A stretch of DNA of 13,978 nucleotides, from NCBI GenBank assembly GCA_020722305.1, contig DYLB01000041.1:1-13978 (forward strand), read 5' to 3'. This document shows, piece by piece, positions 6,074-13,584 of the stretch (position 1 is its first letter; every line of letters begins with the position of its first letter). The notes under the pieces were generated by a model. It saw only the letters and a list, made by a program, of their open reading frames with translations, made no database searches and was not told the origin of the DNA. Source of the DNA: Anaerolinea thermophila (GTDB lineage: Bacteria; Chloroflexota; Anaerolineae; Anaerolineales; Villigracilaceae). Made by a program: the position numbers and the translations under genes.

Positions 6074-6916
6074 CTATTCCAGGATCAAATTCCCGGCGCC
6101 GATCTCGATCACGAAAGTCAGCAGCGGCCCCTCGCCGGCGTGGGTGTAAGTGTTCCCATTCTTGTCCCAACCGCTGCCGCTGGTGACGTTGGACAGCCCG
6201 CCCTCGACTGTCAGTTTGGCGTTCACCCCGTCCGGGACGATCAGGGTCAGGTTGCTGACGCCGGTCTCGACCGAGATGGCCGCCTCGCGTTGCACCTCGC
6301 CGGAGAAATCCAGGGAATAATTGCCCGCCCCGCCCTGGAAGATCATCGTGGTGAAATTGGCGTTTGACAAGCCGCTCAACTTGACCGTGGAAGCGCCGGT
6401 CTCGTAACGCAGCACCGACATTTCGGCCTGGTTGGGCGACGAAAAAGCCAGTTCCACGTCCGAAGCGCCGTCCTGGACAGTCAGGTTGGTCAGGGCCAGG
6501 CCGCCGAAATCGTAATCGGCCTCGTAAGCCCCGGCGGCAATGGTCAGGTCCATCGCGGCCGCGCCAAGCCGCAGGTCCCAGACGTTCTTGAGATTGCTGA
6601 AACGGGGAAAGTTCTGCGCCTGGTACCTGCCGACGCTCATCGTCACGCGGCTGCCGCTGGTCTGGATGTCGGGCTTCAGGTCGGGGATGTTGTAAGTGGC
6701 CGTCCCCTCCACCAGGGCGGTCGCCGCGCCGGGAGCCAGGGTCAGCTTGCCCGCCCCGAATTCCAGTTTCAGGCTGACCTCCCCGCCAGCCGGGGTCGGG
6801 ATGCTGATCTCATCGGTGACCTCCGGCCCGGGTGTGGCGGGCGGGGCGATCTGGACGCCGCAAGCCAGGGCGGCCAGGGCGAAGGCCGCGATAAAAGCGA
6901 AAATTTTGGGTAACAT
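6074..6916 (-). CDS. Predicted lipoprotein with toast-rack beta domain
   Basis: A 280-residue exported protein. The N-terminus is a short hydrophobic signal ending LAALACG, with Cys19 as the likely lipidation site; Ala at -3 makes the lipobox imperfect. A Pro-rich stretch (about 23-45) leads into a repetitive beta domain. Its strand-turn units include LEFGAGKLTLAPGA, LRLGAAAMDLTI, VQDGASDVELAF, FQGGAGNYSLDF, VETGVSNLTLIV and VEGGLSNV. This Gly-rich 'xxGAGxLxL' repetition is typical of the toast-rack fold found in DUF2154/LiaF-like and DUF4097 proteins, which sit in the envelope; the specific function is unknown. AAGGAG precedes the ATG by a normal distance. It has its own terminator and a separate upstream gap from the peptidase gene. 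Confidence 0.82.
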   Translation of the reverse strand: MLPKIFAFIAAFALAALACGVQIAPPATPGPEVTDEISIPTPAGGEVSLKLEFGAGKLTLAPGAATALVEGTATYNIPDLKPDIQTSGSRVTMSVGRYQAQNFPRFSNLKNVWDLRLGAAAMDLTIAAGAYEADYDFGGLALTNLTVQDGASDVELAFSSPNQAEMSVLRYETGASTVKLSGLSNANFTTMIFQGGAGNYSLDFSGEVQREAAISVETGVSNLTLIVPDGVNAKLTVEGGLSNVTSGSGWDKNGNTYTHAGEGPLLTFVIEIGAGNLILE

Positions 6917-6977
6917 GGGGATTCTCCTTGGGGAAAGTCTACCAGGACATACGACGGACTTTTCCGGGCGTTGCGCG

Positions 6978-6999
6978 CGGGAGCCGGGGCCTGCTCCCG
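6978..6999 (-). terminator. Weak hairpin after the membrane peptidase gene
   Basis: Arms CGGGAGC (6978-6984) and GCTCCCG (6993-6999) form a 7-bp stem with an eight-base GC loop, 11 bases after the leftward stop. There is no U-tract. It resembles the word used in the 6021-6051 hairpin. It could be a partial terminator or 3'-end stabiliser. Confidence 0.35.
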
Positions 7000-7010
7000 T
7001 TATGGAATCC

Positions 7011-7604
7011 CTATCCCCGCTGGTAAAACTCGAACCCGTCGCCGGTGTCGCGGATGAGCACGTCCTCCGGCTCGAAGAGCGATTTCAACACCAGCCAGAG
7101 GTCCCCGACCGCCCCGGTGGCGTTGAAAATGGTGATCCCCAGCAAAAACAATACCACCGGCGCAGGGCTGACCAGGATTAGCACAATTCCGATGGCGGAA
7201 ATCATCACCAGCGGAGCCAGGGCGATGACGATGTAACGCAGCTTGTCGAAATACCAGTCCGGTGCGCCGGCGTAAGCATAGAACCAATGCCAGCCATAGA
7301 TCGGCCTGTGTCGGGTAAAAAACCAGATGAACAACCCGTGAGCCAGCTCGTGGACGACGAGAACGACGAAATTGACCGCTACCAGCCCCAGCAACAGGGC
7401 CAGGTTGTTGAACCGGCCGATGTCGCGGATCGCGTCGGCGCGGAACTCCAACACCAGCCAGGCAAAAAACCAGGCAGACAGGATGAACGCCGGGATCGTG
7501 GCGACCTGCATCCAAAGCACCGCAGATTTGTCGGCTTTCAGGTACAGGGAATACGTGAGGCGGTAACCTTCGGGGAGTTGCCGGGTCGGTGGGATGGTTT
7601 TCAT
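7011..7604 (-). CDS. DUF3267-like putative membrane zinc metalloprotease
   Basis: A 197-residue membrane protein with about four hydrophobic segments (roughly 28-50, 66-95, 123-145 and 148-162). The zinc motif HELAH (85-89) lies inside the second. A distant NATGAVGDLW (161-170) supplies a possible third ligand, Asp168, in a zincin/site-2-protease-like layout. The order of HELAHGLF, an AYAGAP turn, a KLRYIVIALAPL helix and the GDLW segment matches the DUF3267 family of putative zincin peptidases as I know it. The substrate is unknown. The ATG at 7604 follows the radA stop by one base and has no clear Shine-Dalgarno, so it is probably translated by coupling to radA. Confidence 0.8.
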   Translation of the reverse strand: MKTIPPTRQLPEGYRLTYSLYLKADKSAVLWMQVATIPAFILSAWFFAWLVLEFRADAIRDIGRFNNLALLLGLVAVNFVVLVVHELAHGLFIWFFTRHRPIYGWHWFYAYAGAPDWYFDKLRYIVIALAPLVMISAIGIVLILVSPAPVVLFLLGITIFNATGAVGDLWLVLKSLFEPEDVLIRDTGDGFEFYQRG

Positions 7605-7605
7605 G

Positions 7606-9033
7606 TCAAGCGGTTTCGCGCCCCTGCGGCTTCTGGCGCTCCAGCGCCATCGCAAGTTCCAGCGCCTGCTGGATCGAGCGGGCTTCGATGATCTCGAGGG
7701 TCTTCGGCCAGGGTTCTCCCTGTCGCAGCCGCTTGGGGACGATGGCAGACTTGAAGCCCAGTTTCCCGGCCTCGCGCAGGCGCAGCATCATTTGGCCGGG
7801 CATGCGCAGCTCGCCCGCCAGGCCAAGCTCGCCGATCAGCACCGTATCAGCCCGCACCGCCACGTCCCGCATGGACGAGGCGATGGCCGCCGCAATGGAC
7901 AGATCCGCGGCCGGTTCATCTATTTTCAGCCCGCCGACCACGTTGACGAAGATGTCCTGCTCGGCCAGCCGCAATCCCATGCGGCGGGTCAGCACGGCCG
8001 CGATCATCAGCAGGCGGTTGTAGTCCACGCCGTTGGGGGTGCGGCGGGCGTTGCCGAACTGGGTCGGGGAGGTCAGCCCCTGCACCTCCACCAGCAGCGG
8101 ACGGGTACCTTCCATCGTCACCGCGATGGCCGAACCGGGGGCGTTGACCATCCGCTCGGCCAGGAACGCCTCGGACGGGTTGGTGACTTCGACCAGGCCG
8201 CGCTCGCGCATCTCGAAGACGCCCACCTCGGCGGTTGCCCCGAAACGGTTCTTGACCGAGCGCAACAGACGGTACGCCTGGAAGCGGTCGCCTTCGAGGT
8301 AAAGCACCGTATCCACGATGTGTTCGAGCACCCGCGGCCCGGCGATCTGGCCCTCCTTGGTGACGTGGCCGATGACGAAGACCGAAATCCCGCTGGACTT
8401 GGCCAGCTCACGCAACTGCGACGAACATTCGCGCACCTGCGAAACCGACCCCGCCGACGAATCCAGCTCCGAGAGATACACGGTCTGGATCGAGTCGACG
8501 ATCAGCAGGTCCGGCTGGGTCTCGCGAACGTGGTTGAGGATGGTTTCGAGATTGGTTTCCGTGACCAGGAGCAGGTTGGGCGGCATGGGCGGGTGGCCGT
8601 CCGTCCCGGTGGTCAGCCGCGTGGCGCGCATCTTGATCTGCCGCTCGGACTCCTCGCCGGAGACGTACAGCACCCGCTGGCCGGTGGCCATGTCCAGCGC
8701 CAGTTGCAGCATCAAGGTGGATTTGCCGATGCCGGGGTCGCCGCCGACCAGCACGATCGAACCGGGCACGATCCCGCCGCCCAGGACGCGCGAGAACTCG
8801 CCGATCGGCACCGGGACGCGGTCTTCCTTGTCGCCGCTGACTTCGCCGATCGGGCGCGGCTGCGACCTCCCGGTCAGGCCGCGCACCGCCGACTTGCCTT
8901 TCGTCACCGGCTCGGCATGGACGATCTCCTCGATCATCGTGTTGTATTCGCCGCATTGGGGGCAGCGTCCCATGTAACTGGCCGAGACGCGTCCGCACTG
9001 CTGGCAGACGTAGCGGGTTTGGGTTTTTGCCAT
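7606..9033 (-). CDS. radA: DNA repair protein RadA (Sms)
   Basis: A 475-residue RecA-like ATPase/helicase that processes recombination intermediates and extends D-loops. The N-terminal zinc finger has Cys10, Cys13, Cys24 and Cys27 (YVCQQCG ... RCPQCG). Walker A is GGDPGIGKST (97-106), followed by VSGEES and LLIVDSIQT (Walker B). The RadA-specific KNRFG motif is at 261-265. The C-terminal Lon-like domain includes VGGLKIDEPAADLSIAAAI and GELGLAGELR; it is structural in the family. Length is typical. The start at 9033 lies three bases beyond the dus stop. Its best Shine-Dalgarno (GGGAG, complement of 9043-9047) is inside the repeat that forms the 3' end of dus. A long open frame on the opposite strand is only a shadow. 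Confidence 0.97.
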   Translation of the reverse strand: MAKTQTRYVCQQCGRVSASYMGRCPQCGEYNTMIEEIVHAEPVTKGKSAVRGLTGRSQPRPIGEVSGDKEDRVPVPIGEFSRVLGGGIVPGSIVLVGGDPGIGKSTLMLQLALDMATGQRVLYVSGEESERQIKMRATRLTTGTDGHPPMPPNLLLVTETNLETILNHVRETQPDLLIVDSIQTVYLSELDSSAGSVSQVRECSSQLRELAKSSGISVFVIGHVTKEGQIAGPRVLEHIVDTVLYLEGDRFQAYRLLRSVKNRFGATAEVGVFEMRERGLVEVTNPSEAFLAERMVNAPGSAIAVTMEGTRPLLVEVQGLTSPTQFGNARRTPNGVDYNRLLMIAAVLTRRMGLRLAEQDIFVNVVGGLKIDEPAADLSIAAAIASSMRDVAVRADTVLIGELGLAGELRMPGQMMLRLREAGKLGFKSAIVPKRLRQGEPWPKTLEIIEARSIQQALELAMALERQKPQGRETA

Positions 9034-9036
9034 TTC

Positions 9037-10038
9037 CTATGACTCCCTCTCTCCTGCAAGGAGAGGGACAGGGGTGAGGTCCGACCCCGCCCCAACCGCC
9101 ACCTCCCCTAACAATTCCAGGAACTCCTCCGCCCTTGTGCGGGTCAGGAGTTCCTTTCTTTTCTCGCGGGCCAGGCCGAAACTTTCCAGATAGCCGACCG
9201 CGTGCTTGCGGAACAATTCCAATCCCAGGCGCGGGCCGTAAAAGGACAAGCTGCGCGCCAGGTGTTCTTCGATCATGTACCGCACCTGTTCCGGCGAGAC
9301 CTGCTCCCGGTCGAGCCCGGAGAAGATCCACGGGTTGCCGATGGCCCCGCGCCCGATCATGACCGCCTCGCAGCCGGTGTACTCTTTCAGCCGCCGGATG
9401 TCGGCCACATTCCGCACGTCCCCATTGCCGATGACCGGGATCTTGACCAGTTGCCTGACCTCGGCGATGGCTTCCCAGTTGGCTTCACCGCCGTAGCCCT
9501 GTTCCTTCGTTCGCCCGTGGATGGCGACCAGCGAGCCGCCCTCCTCCTCGACGATGCGGGCCACCAGCCGGTACGAGCGGCAGTCGTCCCAGCCCAGGCG
9601 GATCTTGCCCGTGACCGGGAGATCGAGGGCGGCGGTCAGTTTGCGAAATGTGCGGGCGATCTTGAGCGGGGAGCGCATCAACCCCACGCCTGCGCCGCGA
9701 TTGGCGACGGATTTGGCCGGGCAGCCCATGTTGACGTCAATCACGTCTGGGCCTTTCTCGCGCACCCGCAGAGCGGCCTCGACGATTTCGTCCGGGTCGT
9801 CACCGTAGAGTTGGAAAGCCACCGGGCGCTCGGACTCGTCGAAGGCCAGTTTCTCCTCCACGTAGCGCGGACGGTTGAGGACGTCCCGCGCCTGGACGAA
9901 TTCGGTGTACGACATGGCCGAACCCAGCCTGCGGCACAGCGAGCGGAACGGCCAATCCGAGAAGCCGTCCATTGGCGCAAGGATCGCCTCGCCGTAGACC
10001 GGGATGCCGCGCACGAAAAAGGTGGGGGTGTTTTCCAT
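9037..10038 (-). CDS. dus: tRNA-dihydrouridine synthase
   Basis: A flavin enzyme that reduces uridines in tRNA, 333 residues from the ATG at 10038. Visible motifs are APMDGFSDWPFRSL (21-34), AFQLYGDDPDEI, and IDVNMGCPAKSVANRGAGV with catalytic Cys106. GKIRLGW, IHGRTKEQGYGGEANW, VIGNGDVRN and MIGRGAIGNPWIF follow, forming the FMN-binding barrel. The sequence is DusB-like, but I do not assign a subtype. The last residues, DLTPVPLLAGERES, look nothing like the family C-terminus; they are translated from a hairpin repeat (9041-9085). No Shine-Dalgarno precedes the ATG, whereas a TACAAT box ends eight bases upstream, so the mRNA may be leaderless. The reading frame extends to a TTG at 10059 without supporting signals. 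Confidence 0.94.
   Translation of the reverse strand: MENTPTFFVRGIPVYGEAILAPMDGFSDWPFRSLCRRLGSAMSYTEFVQARDVLNRPRYVEEKLAFDESERPVAFQLYGDDPDEIVEAALRVREKGPDVIDVNMGCPAKSVANRGAGVGLMRSPLKIARTFRKLTAALDLPVTGKIRLGWDDCRSYRLVARIVEEEGGSLVAIHGRTKEQGYGGEANWEAIAEVRQLVKIPVIGNGDVRNVADIRRLKEYTGCEAVMIGRGAIGNPWIFSGLDREQVSPEQVRYMIEEHLARSLSFYGPRLGLELFRKHAVGYLESFGLAREKRKELLTRTRAEEFLELLGEVAVGAGSDLTPVPLLAGERES
9041..9085. repeat. Hairpin repeat forming the dus 3' end
   Basis: CTCTCCT (9049-9055) and AGGAGAG (9059-9065) are arms around GCA, flanked by CCC and GG extensions. GACAGGGGTGAGGT follows on the plus strand. On the complement this is CCTCACCCCTGTCCCTCTCC, which I recognise as a common dispersed intergenic repeat in bacterial genomes (recall, not searched). 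It is in frame with dus and supplies its last 14 or so codons, the stop and the radA ribosome binding site. Confidence 0.6.
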
Positions 10039-10046
10039 CAAGAGGA

Positions 10047-10052
10047 ATTGTA
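10047..10052 (-). promoter_or_regulatory. Possible -10 box of dus
   Basis: TACAAT on the complement lies eight bases before the dus ATG and directly abuts the palindromic element at 10053-10174. A start site about seven bases downstream would give an almost leaderless transcript, which fits the lack of a Shine-Dalgarno. No good -35 was found. Confidence 0.35.
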
Positions 10053-10174
10053 ACCGCAAAGATGCCCAAGTAAGAGCGACCCTTTAAGGCCATTTCATTA
10101 GCCGTTTTGCCCGGATTTCTGGGCAAAATCCCGACCCTTAGCGCCGAGCGGGTCGCCCTTACTCTATTTGCGGT
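10053..10174. mobile_element. Second MITE-like palindromic element
   Basis: A 122-bp non-coding element nearly filling the msrA-dus gap. The ends are ACCGCAAA (10053-10060) and TTTGCGGT (10167-10174), perfect complements. Further in, AGTAAGAGCGACCC (10069-10082) faces GGGTCGCCCTTACT (10150-10163) with one mismatch. The centre is a perfect hairpin with arms TTTTGCCC (10105-10112) and GGGCAAAA (10121-10128). The whole element can fold back as one long stem. No target duplication is obvious. It may serve as the msrA terminator or an mRNA-stabilising stem. Confidence 0.55.
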
Positions 10175-10180
10175 GAAACT

Positions 10181-10717
10181 CTACTTCTTCAACCGGTCCA
10201 CAAACTGCTTGCGGAATTTCGCCACTTTGGGCGCGATCACCACCTGGCAGTAAGGCTGGAAGGGGTTGTTGGCGAAATACTCCTGGTGGTACGCCTCGGC
10301 CATGTAGAACCTGTCGAAAGGCGTGACCTCGGTCACGATAGGATCATCCCAAATACCGGCCGCCTCGATCTCTCGGATGACCTCCTCGGCGATCCGTTTC
10401 TGCTCGTCGTCGTGGTAGAAAATGGCCGAACGGTACTGCGTGCCCACGTCCGCGCCCTGGCGGTTGAGGGTGGTCGGGTTGTGGATGGCGAAGAAGACCC
10501 GCAGCAGGTCGGCAAACGGGATCAGCTCCGGGTCGAAAGTGACCTGGACCACTTCGGCGTGGCCGGTGCTCCCGTCGCAGACTTCGCGGTAACTGGGGTT
10601 GACGACGTGCCCGCCCGAGTACCCCGATTCGACCGATTGGACGCCTTTCAATTCATCGAAGACGGCCTCCAGACACCAGAAGCATCCGCCGGCCAGAGTT
10701 GCAATTTGTGTACTCAT
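10181..10717 (-). CDS. msrA: Peptide-methionine (S)-S-oxide reductase MsrA
   Basis: Repairs oxidised methionine in proteins using thioredoxin-type reductants; cytosolic. The 178-residue length is normal. The hallmark GGCFWCLEAVFDELKGV places catalytic Cys12, with Cys15 next. Then come VESGYSGG, YREVCDGSTGHAEVVQV, IFYHDDEQK, FYMAEAYHQEYF and the C-terminal PYCQVVIAPKVAKFRKQF, all in family order. The ATG at 10717 has AAAGGAAA upstream; an open frame continuing to 10792 has no signal. The gene lies between clpC and dus in the same direction, separated from clpC by a strong terminator, so it probably has its own promoter, which I could not identify in 10718-10927. Confidence 0.96.
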   Translation of the reverse strand: MSTQIATLAGGCFWCLEAVFDELKGVQSVESGYSGGHVVNPSYREVCDGSTGHAEVVQVTFDPELIPFADLLRVFFAIHNPTTLNRQGADVGTQYRSAIFYHDDEQKRIAEEVIREIEAAGIWDDPIVTEVTPFDRFYMAEAYHQEYFANNPFQPYCQVVIAPKVAKFRKQFVDRLKK

Positions 10718-10929
10718 AAGATTTCCTTTCTCGCAATTTGCATCACCATGAACTGCCCAGTCTGTGCGCACCCTGCGGGCAGGATATCGCACCTGAAATT
10801 GGGGATAAATCCGCTAAACGGGATTGGTCTCAGCCTGAAACAAGTCCATCAAACCTGGTGCGGCGCACTCGCCGGCGCTACCCTGTAGACGCTATGAACC
10901 GCCGATTAATTCATTACGAAAGGATTAAC

Positions 10930-10957
10930 AAAAATAGGGCAGGTCTGAGGCCTGCCC
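10930..10957 (-). terminator. Terminator of clpC
   Basis: Arms GGGCAGG (10937-10943) and CCTGCCC (10951-10957) form a 7-bp GC stem 20 bases after the clpC stop. Read leftward the hairpin is followed by TATTTTTGTT, a good U-tract. This is the clearest rho-independent terminator in the window. The rest of the gap (10718-10929) holds no gene I can support. Confidence 0.82.
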
Positions 10958-10977
10958 CTATGGGAATCGGTTCGGAT

Positions 10978-13446
10978 TTACACCGCAGGTTCGGGTTCGG
11001 GAGCCGAGGCACGGGTCAGGATGATCTCGCCCTCGGCGTCCACGTCCACCAGCACATGGTCGCCGTCCACGAAAAGGCCGGAGAGCAGCGCATCGGACAG
11101 TTTGTCCTCCACCCGCTGCTGGATGACCCGCTTGAGCGGGCGGGCGCCCATCTCGGGGTCGAAGCCCAGGTCGGCCAGCAGGGACAGGGCCTCGGGCGTG
11201 GCGGTCAGGTGGACGTTGCTGTCAGCCAGGCGGCCGGCCACTTTGTCCAGTTCGAGCGAGACGATCTGCTGGATGTCTTCCTTGTTGAGCGAGCGGAAGA
11301 CCACGATGCTGTCCACCCGGTTGATGAATTCGGGGCGGAAGACTTTCTTGAGCGATTCGGTCAGCTTCTTGCGCATGTCGTCGTAAGACAGGCGCTCTTC
11401 CTCGGCCTCATCGCGTTTGAGCTGGAAGCCGAGCGAGGTTTGCTTCTTGATCATCTCCGCCCCGACGTTGGAGGTCATCACGATGATGGCGTTGCGGAAA
11501 TCCACCTTGCGCCCGCGCGCATCCGAGAGGTGGCCCTCTTCCATGATTTGCAGCAGCATGTTGTGGACTTCGGGATGGGCCTTCTCGATCTCGTCGAAGA
11601 CCACGATCGAATACGGGCGGCGGCGCAGGGCTTCGGTCAGTTGACCGGCGTCCTCGTAGCCGATGTATCCGGGAGGCGCGCCCACCAGCCGGGAGGCAGT
11701 GTGGCGTTCCATGAACTCCGACATATCTAGCATGATGGCCGCGTCTTCGCTGCCGAACATGAATTTCGCCAGGGCCTTGGTCAGCTCGGTCTTGCCGACG
11801 CCGGTCGGCCCGAGGAAGATGAACGAGCCGATCGGGCGGCGCGGGTCTTTCAAGCCGGCGCGTGCCCGGCGCACGGCCCGGGCGATGCTCAGGATGGCAT
11901 CCTCCTGGCCGACGATGGCCTGGCGCAGTTCGTCTTCCATCTTGAGCAGGCGTTCGCTCTCTTCTTCGGCCAACTGCATCAGCGGCACGCCGGTCCACAT
12001 CGAGATGACCTCGGCGATATCCTCCGCCGAAACCACCGGGCTGGTGGCCCGATCCCAGCCGGTGCGCAGGCGTTCGATCCGGCTTTCCAGGTCTATCGCC
12101 TGCTCTTCGAGCTGGAGCACTTCTTCGTTACTGCCTTCTTCGCGGGCCAGGGCCAGATTCTGGCGGGCCGTGCGAAGCTGGTTAAACAGGTTCTTGGCCT
12201 CTTTAGCCGCCGGGGATTTGTACATCCGCACCCGGGAGGATGACTCGTCAATCAGGTCTATCGCCTTGTCGGGCAGGAATCTCTCCGTCACATACCGGGA
12301 TGAGAGGTGGGCCGCGGCCTCGATGGCTTCATCCGAAATAACGAGGTGGTGGTGCTCCTCGTAAGCGCCGCGGATGCCTTTCAAGATTTCGATGGTCTCT
12401 TCTTCCGAAGGTTCCTCGACCACGATGGGCTGGAAACGCCGTTCCAGGGCCGCGTCCGATTCGATGTGTTTGCGGTACTCGTCCAGGGTGGTGGCGCCGA
12501 CGACTTGCAGTTCGCCGCGTGAGAGCGCCGGTTTGAGGATGTTGGCCGCATCAACGGACGACCCGGCCGAACCGGCCCCCACCAGCATGTGGACTTCGTC
12601 AATGAACAGGATCGCGCCGCTTTGTTTGAGTTCGTCAATCACCCGCTTGAGGCGCTCCTCGAACTGGCCGCGGTACATCGTCCCGGCCACGAGCGAACCT
12701 ACGTCCAGTTGCAGGACGCGTTTGTTCATCAAGGGAGCCGGCACGTCGCCCTCGACGATGCGCTGGGCGAGGCCCTCGACGATGGCGGTCTTGCCGACGC
12801 CGGGTTCGCCGATCAGGGCCGGGTTGTTCTTCGTCCGCCGGGCCAAGACCTGGATGACGCGTTCGATCTCGGTCTGGCGCCCGATCACCGGGTCCAGTTT
12901 GTGGTCTTCGGCCAGGGTGGTCAGGTCGGTAGCCAGCTGGTCCACCAGGGGTGTCTTGCCTTGCGTAGGTCTGGCCGGTTCAGGCCGTCCGGGGGTCGCC
13001 GGGGCGGAAGCGGATTCGTTGAGCACCCGGCGCGTCTGGCGGCGGATCTGTTCGGGGGTCACGCCGAGACGGCGCAGCACTTCGATGCCCGCGCCCCCGC
13101 CGCGCACCAATCCCAGCAAGAGGTGTTCGGTACCGATGTAGTGATGTCCCAAGCGGCGGGCCTCGTCGAAGGCGTATTCCAACACCTGCTGGGTGTCGGC
13201 GCTGAGTTCGACTTTAGGCCCTGCGTAATTCCCGCTGCCGCTGACGCGCTCGACCATCTCGCGCAGGCGGTCGGGTTCCAATCCAAGCTCTCGCAGCACG
13301 CGGCTGGCAACGCCGCCGTCCTCGTCCATCAATCCGACGAGCAGGTGGTCGGTGCCGATGCTGCTCTGACGGGCGCGCTCAGCCTCTTGATGGGCCAAGC
13401 TGAGAACCCGTCGGGCACGCTGTGTAAAGCGTTCCATCCCAGCCAT
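10978..13446 (-). CDS. clpC: ATP-dependent Clp protease ATPase subunit ClpC
   Basis: A Hsp100/AAA+ unfoldase that feeds substrates to ClpP; 822 residues. Order of domains: two Clp-N repeats (about 4-70 and 80-145), then an Ala/Pro-rich linker (147-165). NBD1 has Walker A GEPGVGKT (213-220) and Walker B ILFIDE (279-284). A short coiled-coil middle domain (about 415-462) is of ClpC rather than ClpB length. NBD2 has Walker A GPTGVGKT (546-553), Walker B VVFDEIEK (615-622), sensor-2 GARP (767-770), and a SLGF loop (671-674) that fits the LGF ClpP-docking motif. The tail is acidic/Pro-rich. The start at 13446 has AGGAG eight bases upstream; an ATG at 13470 in frame lacks one. ctsR and mcsAB are absent from the window, but radA is on the same strand downstream. 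Confidence 0.96.
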   Translation of the reverse strand: MAGMERFTQRARRVLSLAHQEAERARQSSIGTDHLLVGLMDEDGGVASRVLRELGLEPDRLREMVERVSGSGNYAGPKVELSADTQQVLEYAFDEARRLGHHYIGTEHLLLGLVRGGGAGIEVLRRLGVTPEQIRRQTRRVLNESASAPATPGRPEPARPTQGKTPLVDQLATDLTTLAEDHKLDPVIGRQTEIERVIQVLARRTKNNPALIGEPGVGKTAIVEGLAQRIVEGDVPAPLMNKRVLQLDVGSLVAGTMYRGQFEERLKRVIDELKQSGAILFIDEVHMLVGAGSAGSSVDAANILKPALSRGELQVVGATTLDEYRKHIESDAALERRFQPIVVEEPSEEETIEILKGIRGAYEEHHHLVISDEAIEAAAHLSSRYVTERFLPDKAIDLIDESSSRVRMYKSPAAKEAKNLFNQLRTARQNLALAREEGSNEEVLQLEEQAIDLESRIERLRTGWDRATSPVVSAEDIAEVISMWTGVPLMQLAEEESERLLKMEDELRQAIVGQEDAILSIARAVRRARAGLKDPRRPIGSFIFLGPTGVGKTELTKALAKFMFGSEDAAIMLDMSEFMERHTASRLVGAPPGYIGYEDAGQLTEALRRRPYSIVVFDEIEKAHPEVHNMLLQIMEEGHLSDARGRKVDFRNAIIVMTSNVGAEMIKKQTSLGFQLKRDEAEEERLSYDDMRKKLTESLKKVFRPEFINRVDSIVVFRSLNKEDIQQIVSLELDKVAGRLADSNVHLTATPEALSLLADLGFDPEMGARPLKRVIQQRVEDKLSDALLSGLFVDGDHVLVDVDAEGEIILTRASAPEPEPAV

Positions 13447-13471
13447 AGTATTTACTCCTACTACTTTCATT

Positions 13472-13499
13472 CAGACAAGAAAAGTCTGGTTTGATTTTA
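13472..13499 (-). promoter_or_regulatory. Possible clpC -10 box and start-site inverted repeat
   Basis: TAAAAT on the complement (13494-13499) is a candidate -10; no convincing -35 is present at 16-18 bases. Just downstream, CAGAC (13472-13476) and GTCTG (13484-13488) form a short inverted repeat over the expected start site. No CIRCE or CtsR box was recognised in 13447-13584. Confidence 0.3.
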
Positions 13500-13584
13500 C
13501 CAAAAAGGGCAAGACTCGACGTAGGAAAATGATTAGAGTTTGATTACGGACTCGTAAGGGAGAAATGGCATTCAGCTGACTGCC

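Noticed and set aside
7594..9042. A 482-codon open frame on the plus strand opposite radA
   Set aside because: It mirrors radA, is rich in His/Arg/Gln as expected for an antisense shadow of GC-rich code, and shows no family motif; radA itself is unmistakable.
10748..10888. Small plus-strand frame starting MNCPVCAHPAG, looking like a zinc ribbon
   Set aside because: Only one CxxC is present, the rest has no ribbon pattern, there is no ribosome site, and it sits in the msrA leader; probably chance.
12589..13494. Long plus-strand frame opposite clpC
   Set aside because: A shadow of clpC with no recognisable domain or ribosome site.
13530..13546. TGATTA repeated at an 11-base period upstream of clpC, possible heat-shock operator
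   Set aside because: It matches neither the CtsR heptad repeat nor CIRCE, and six-base AT words recur easily by chance.
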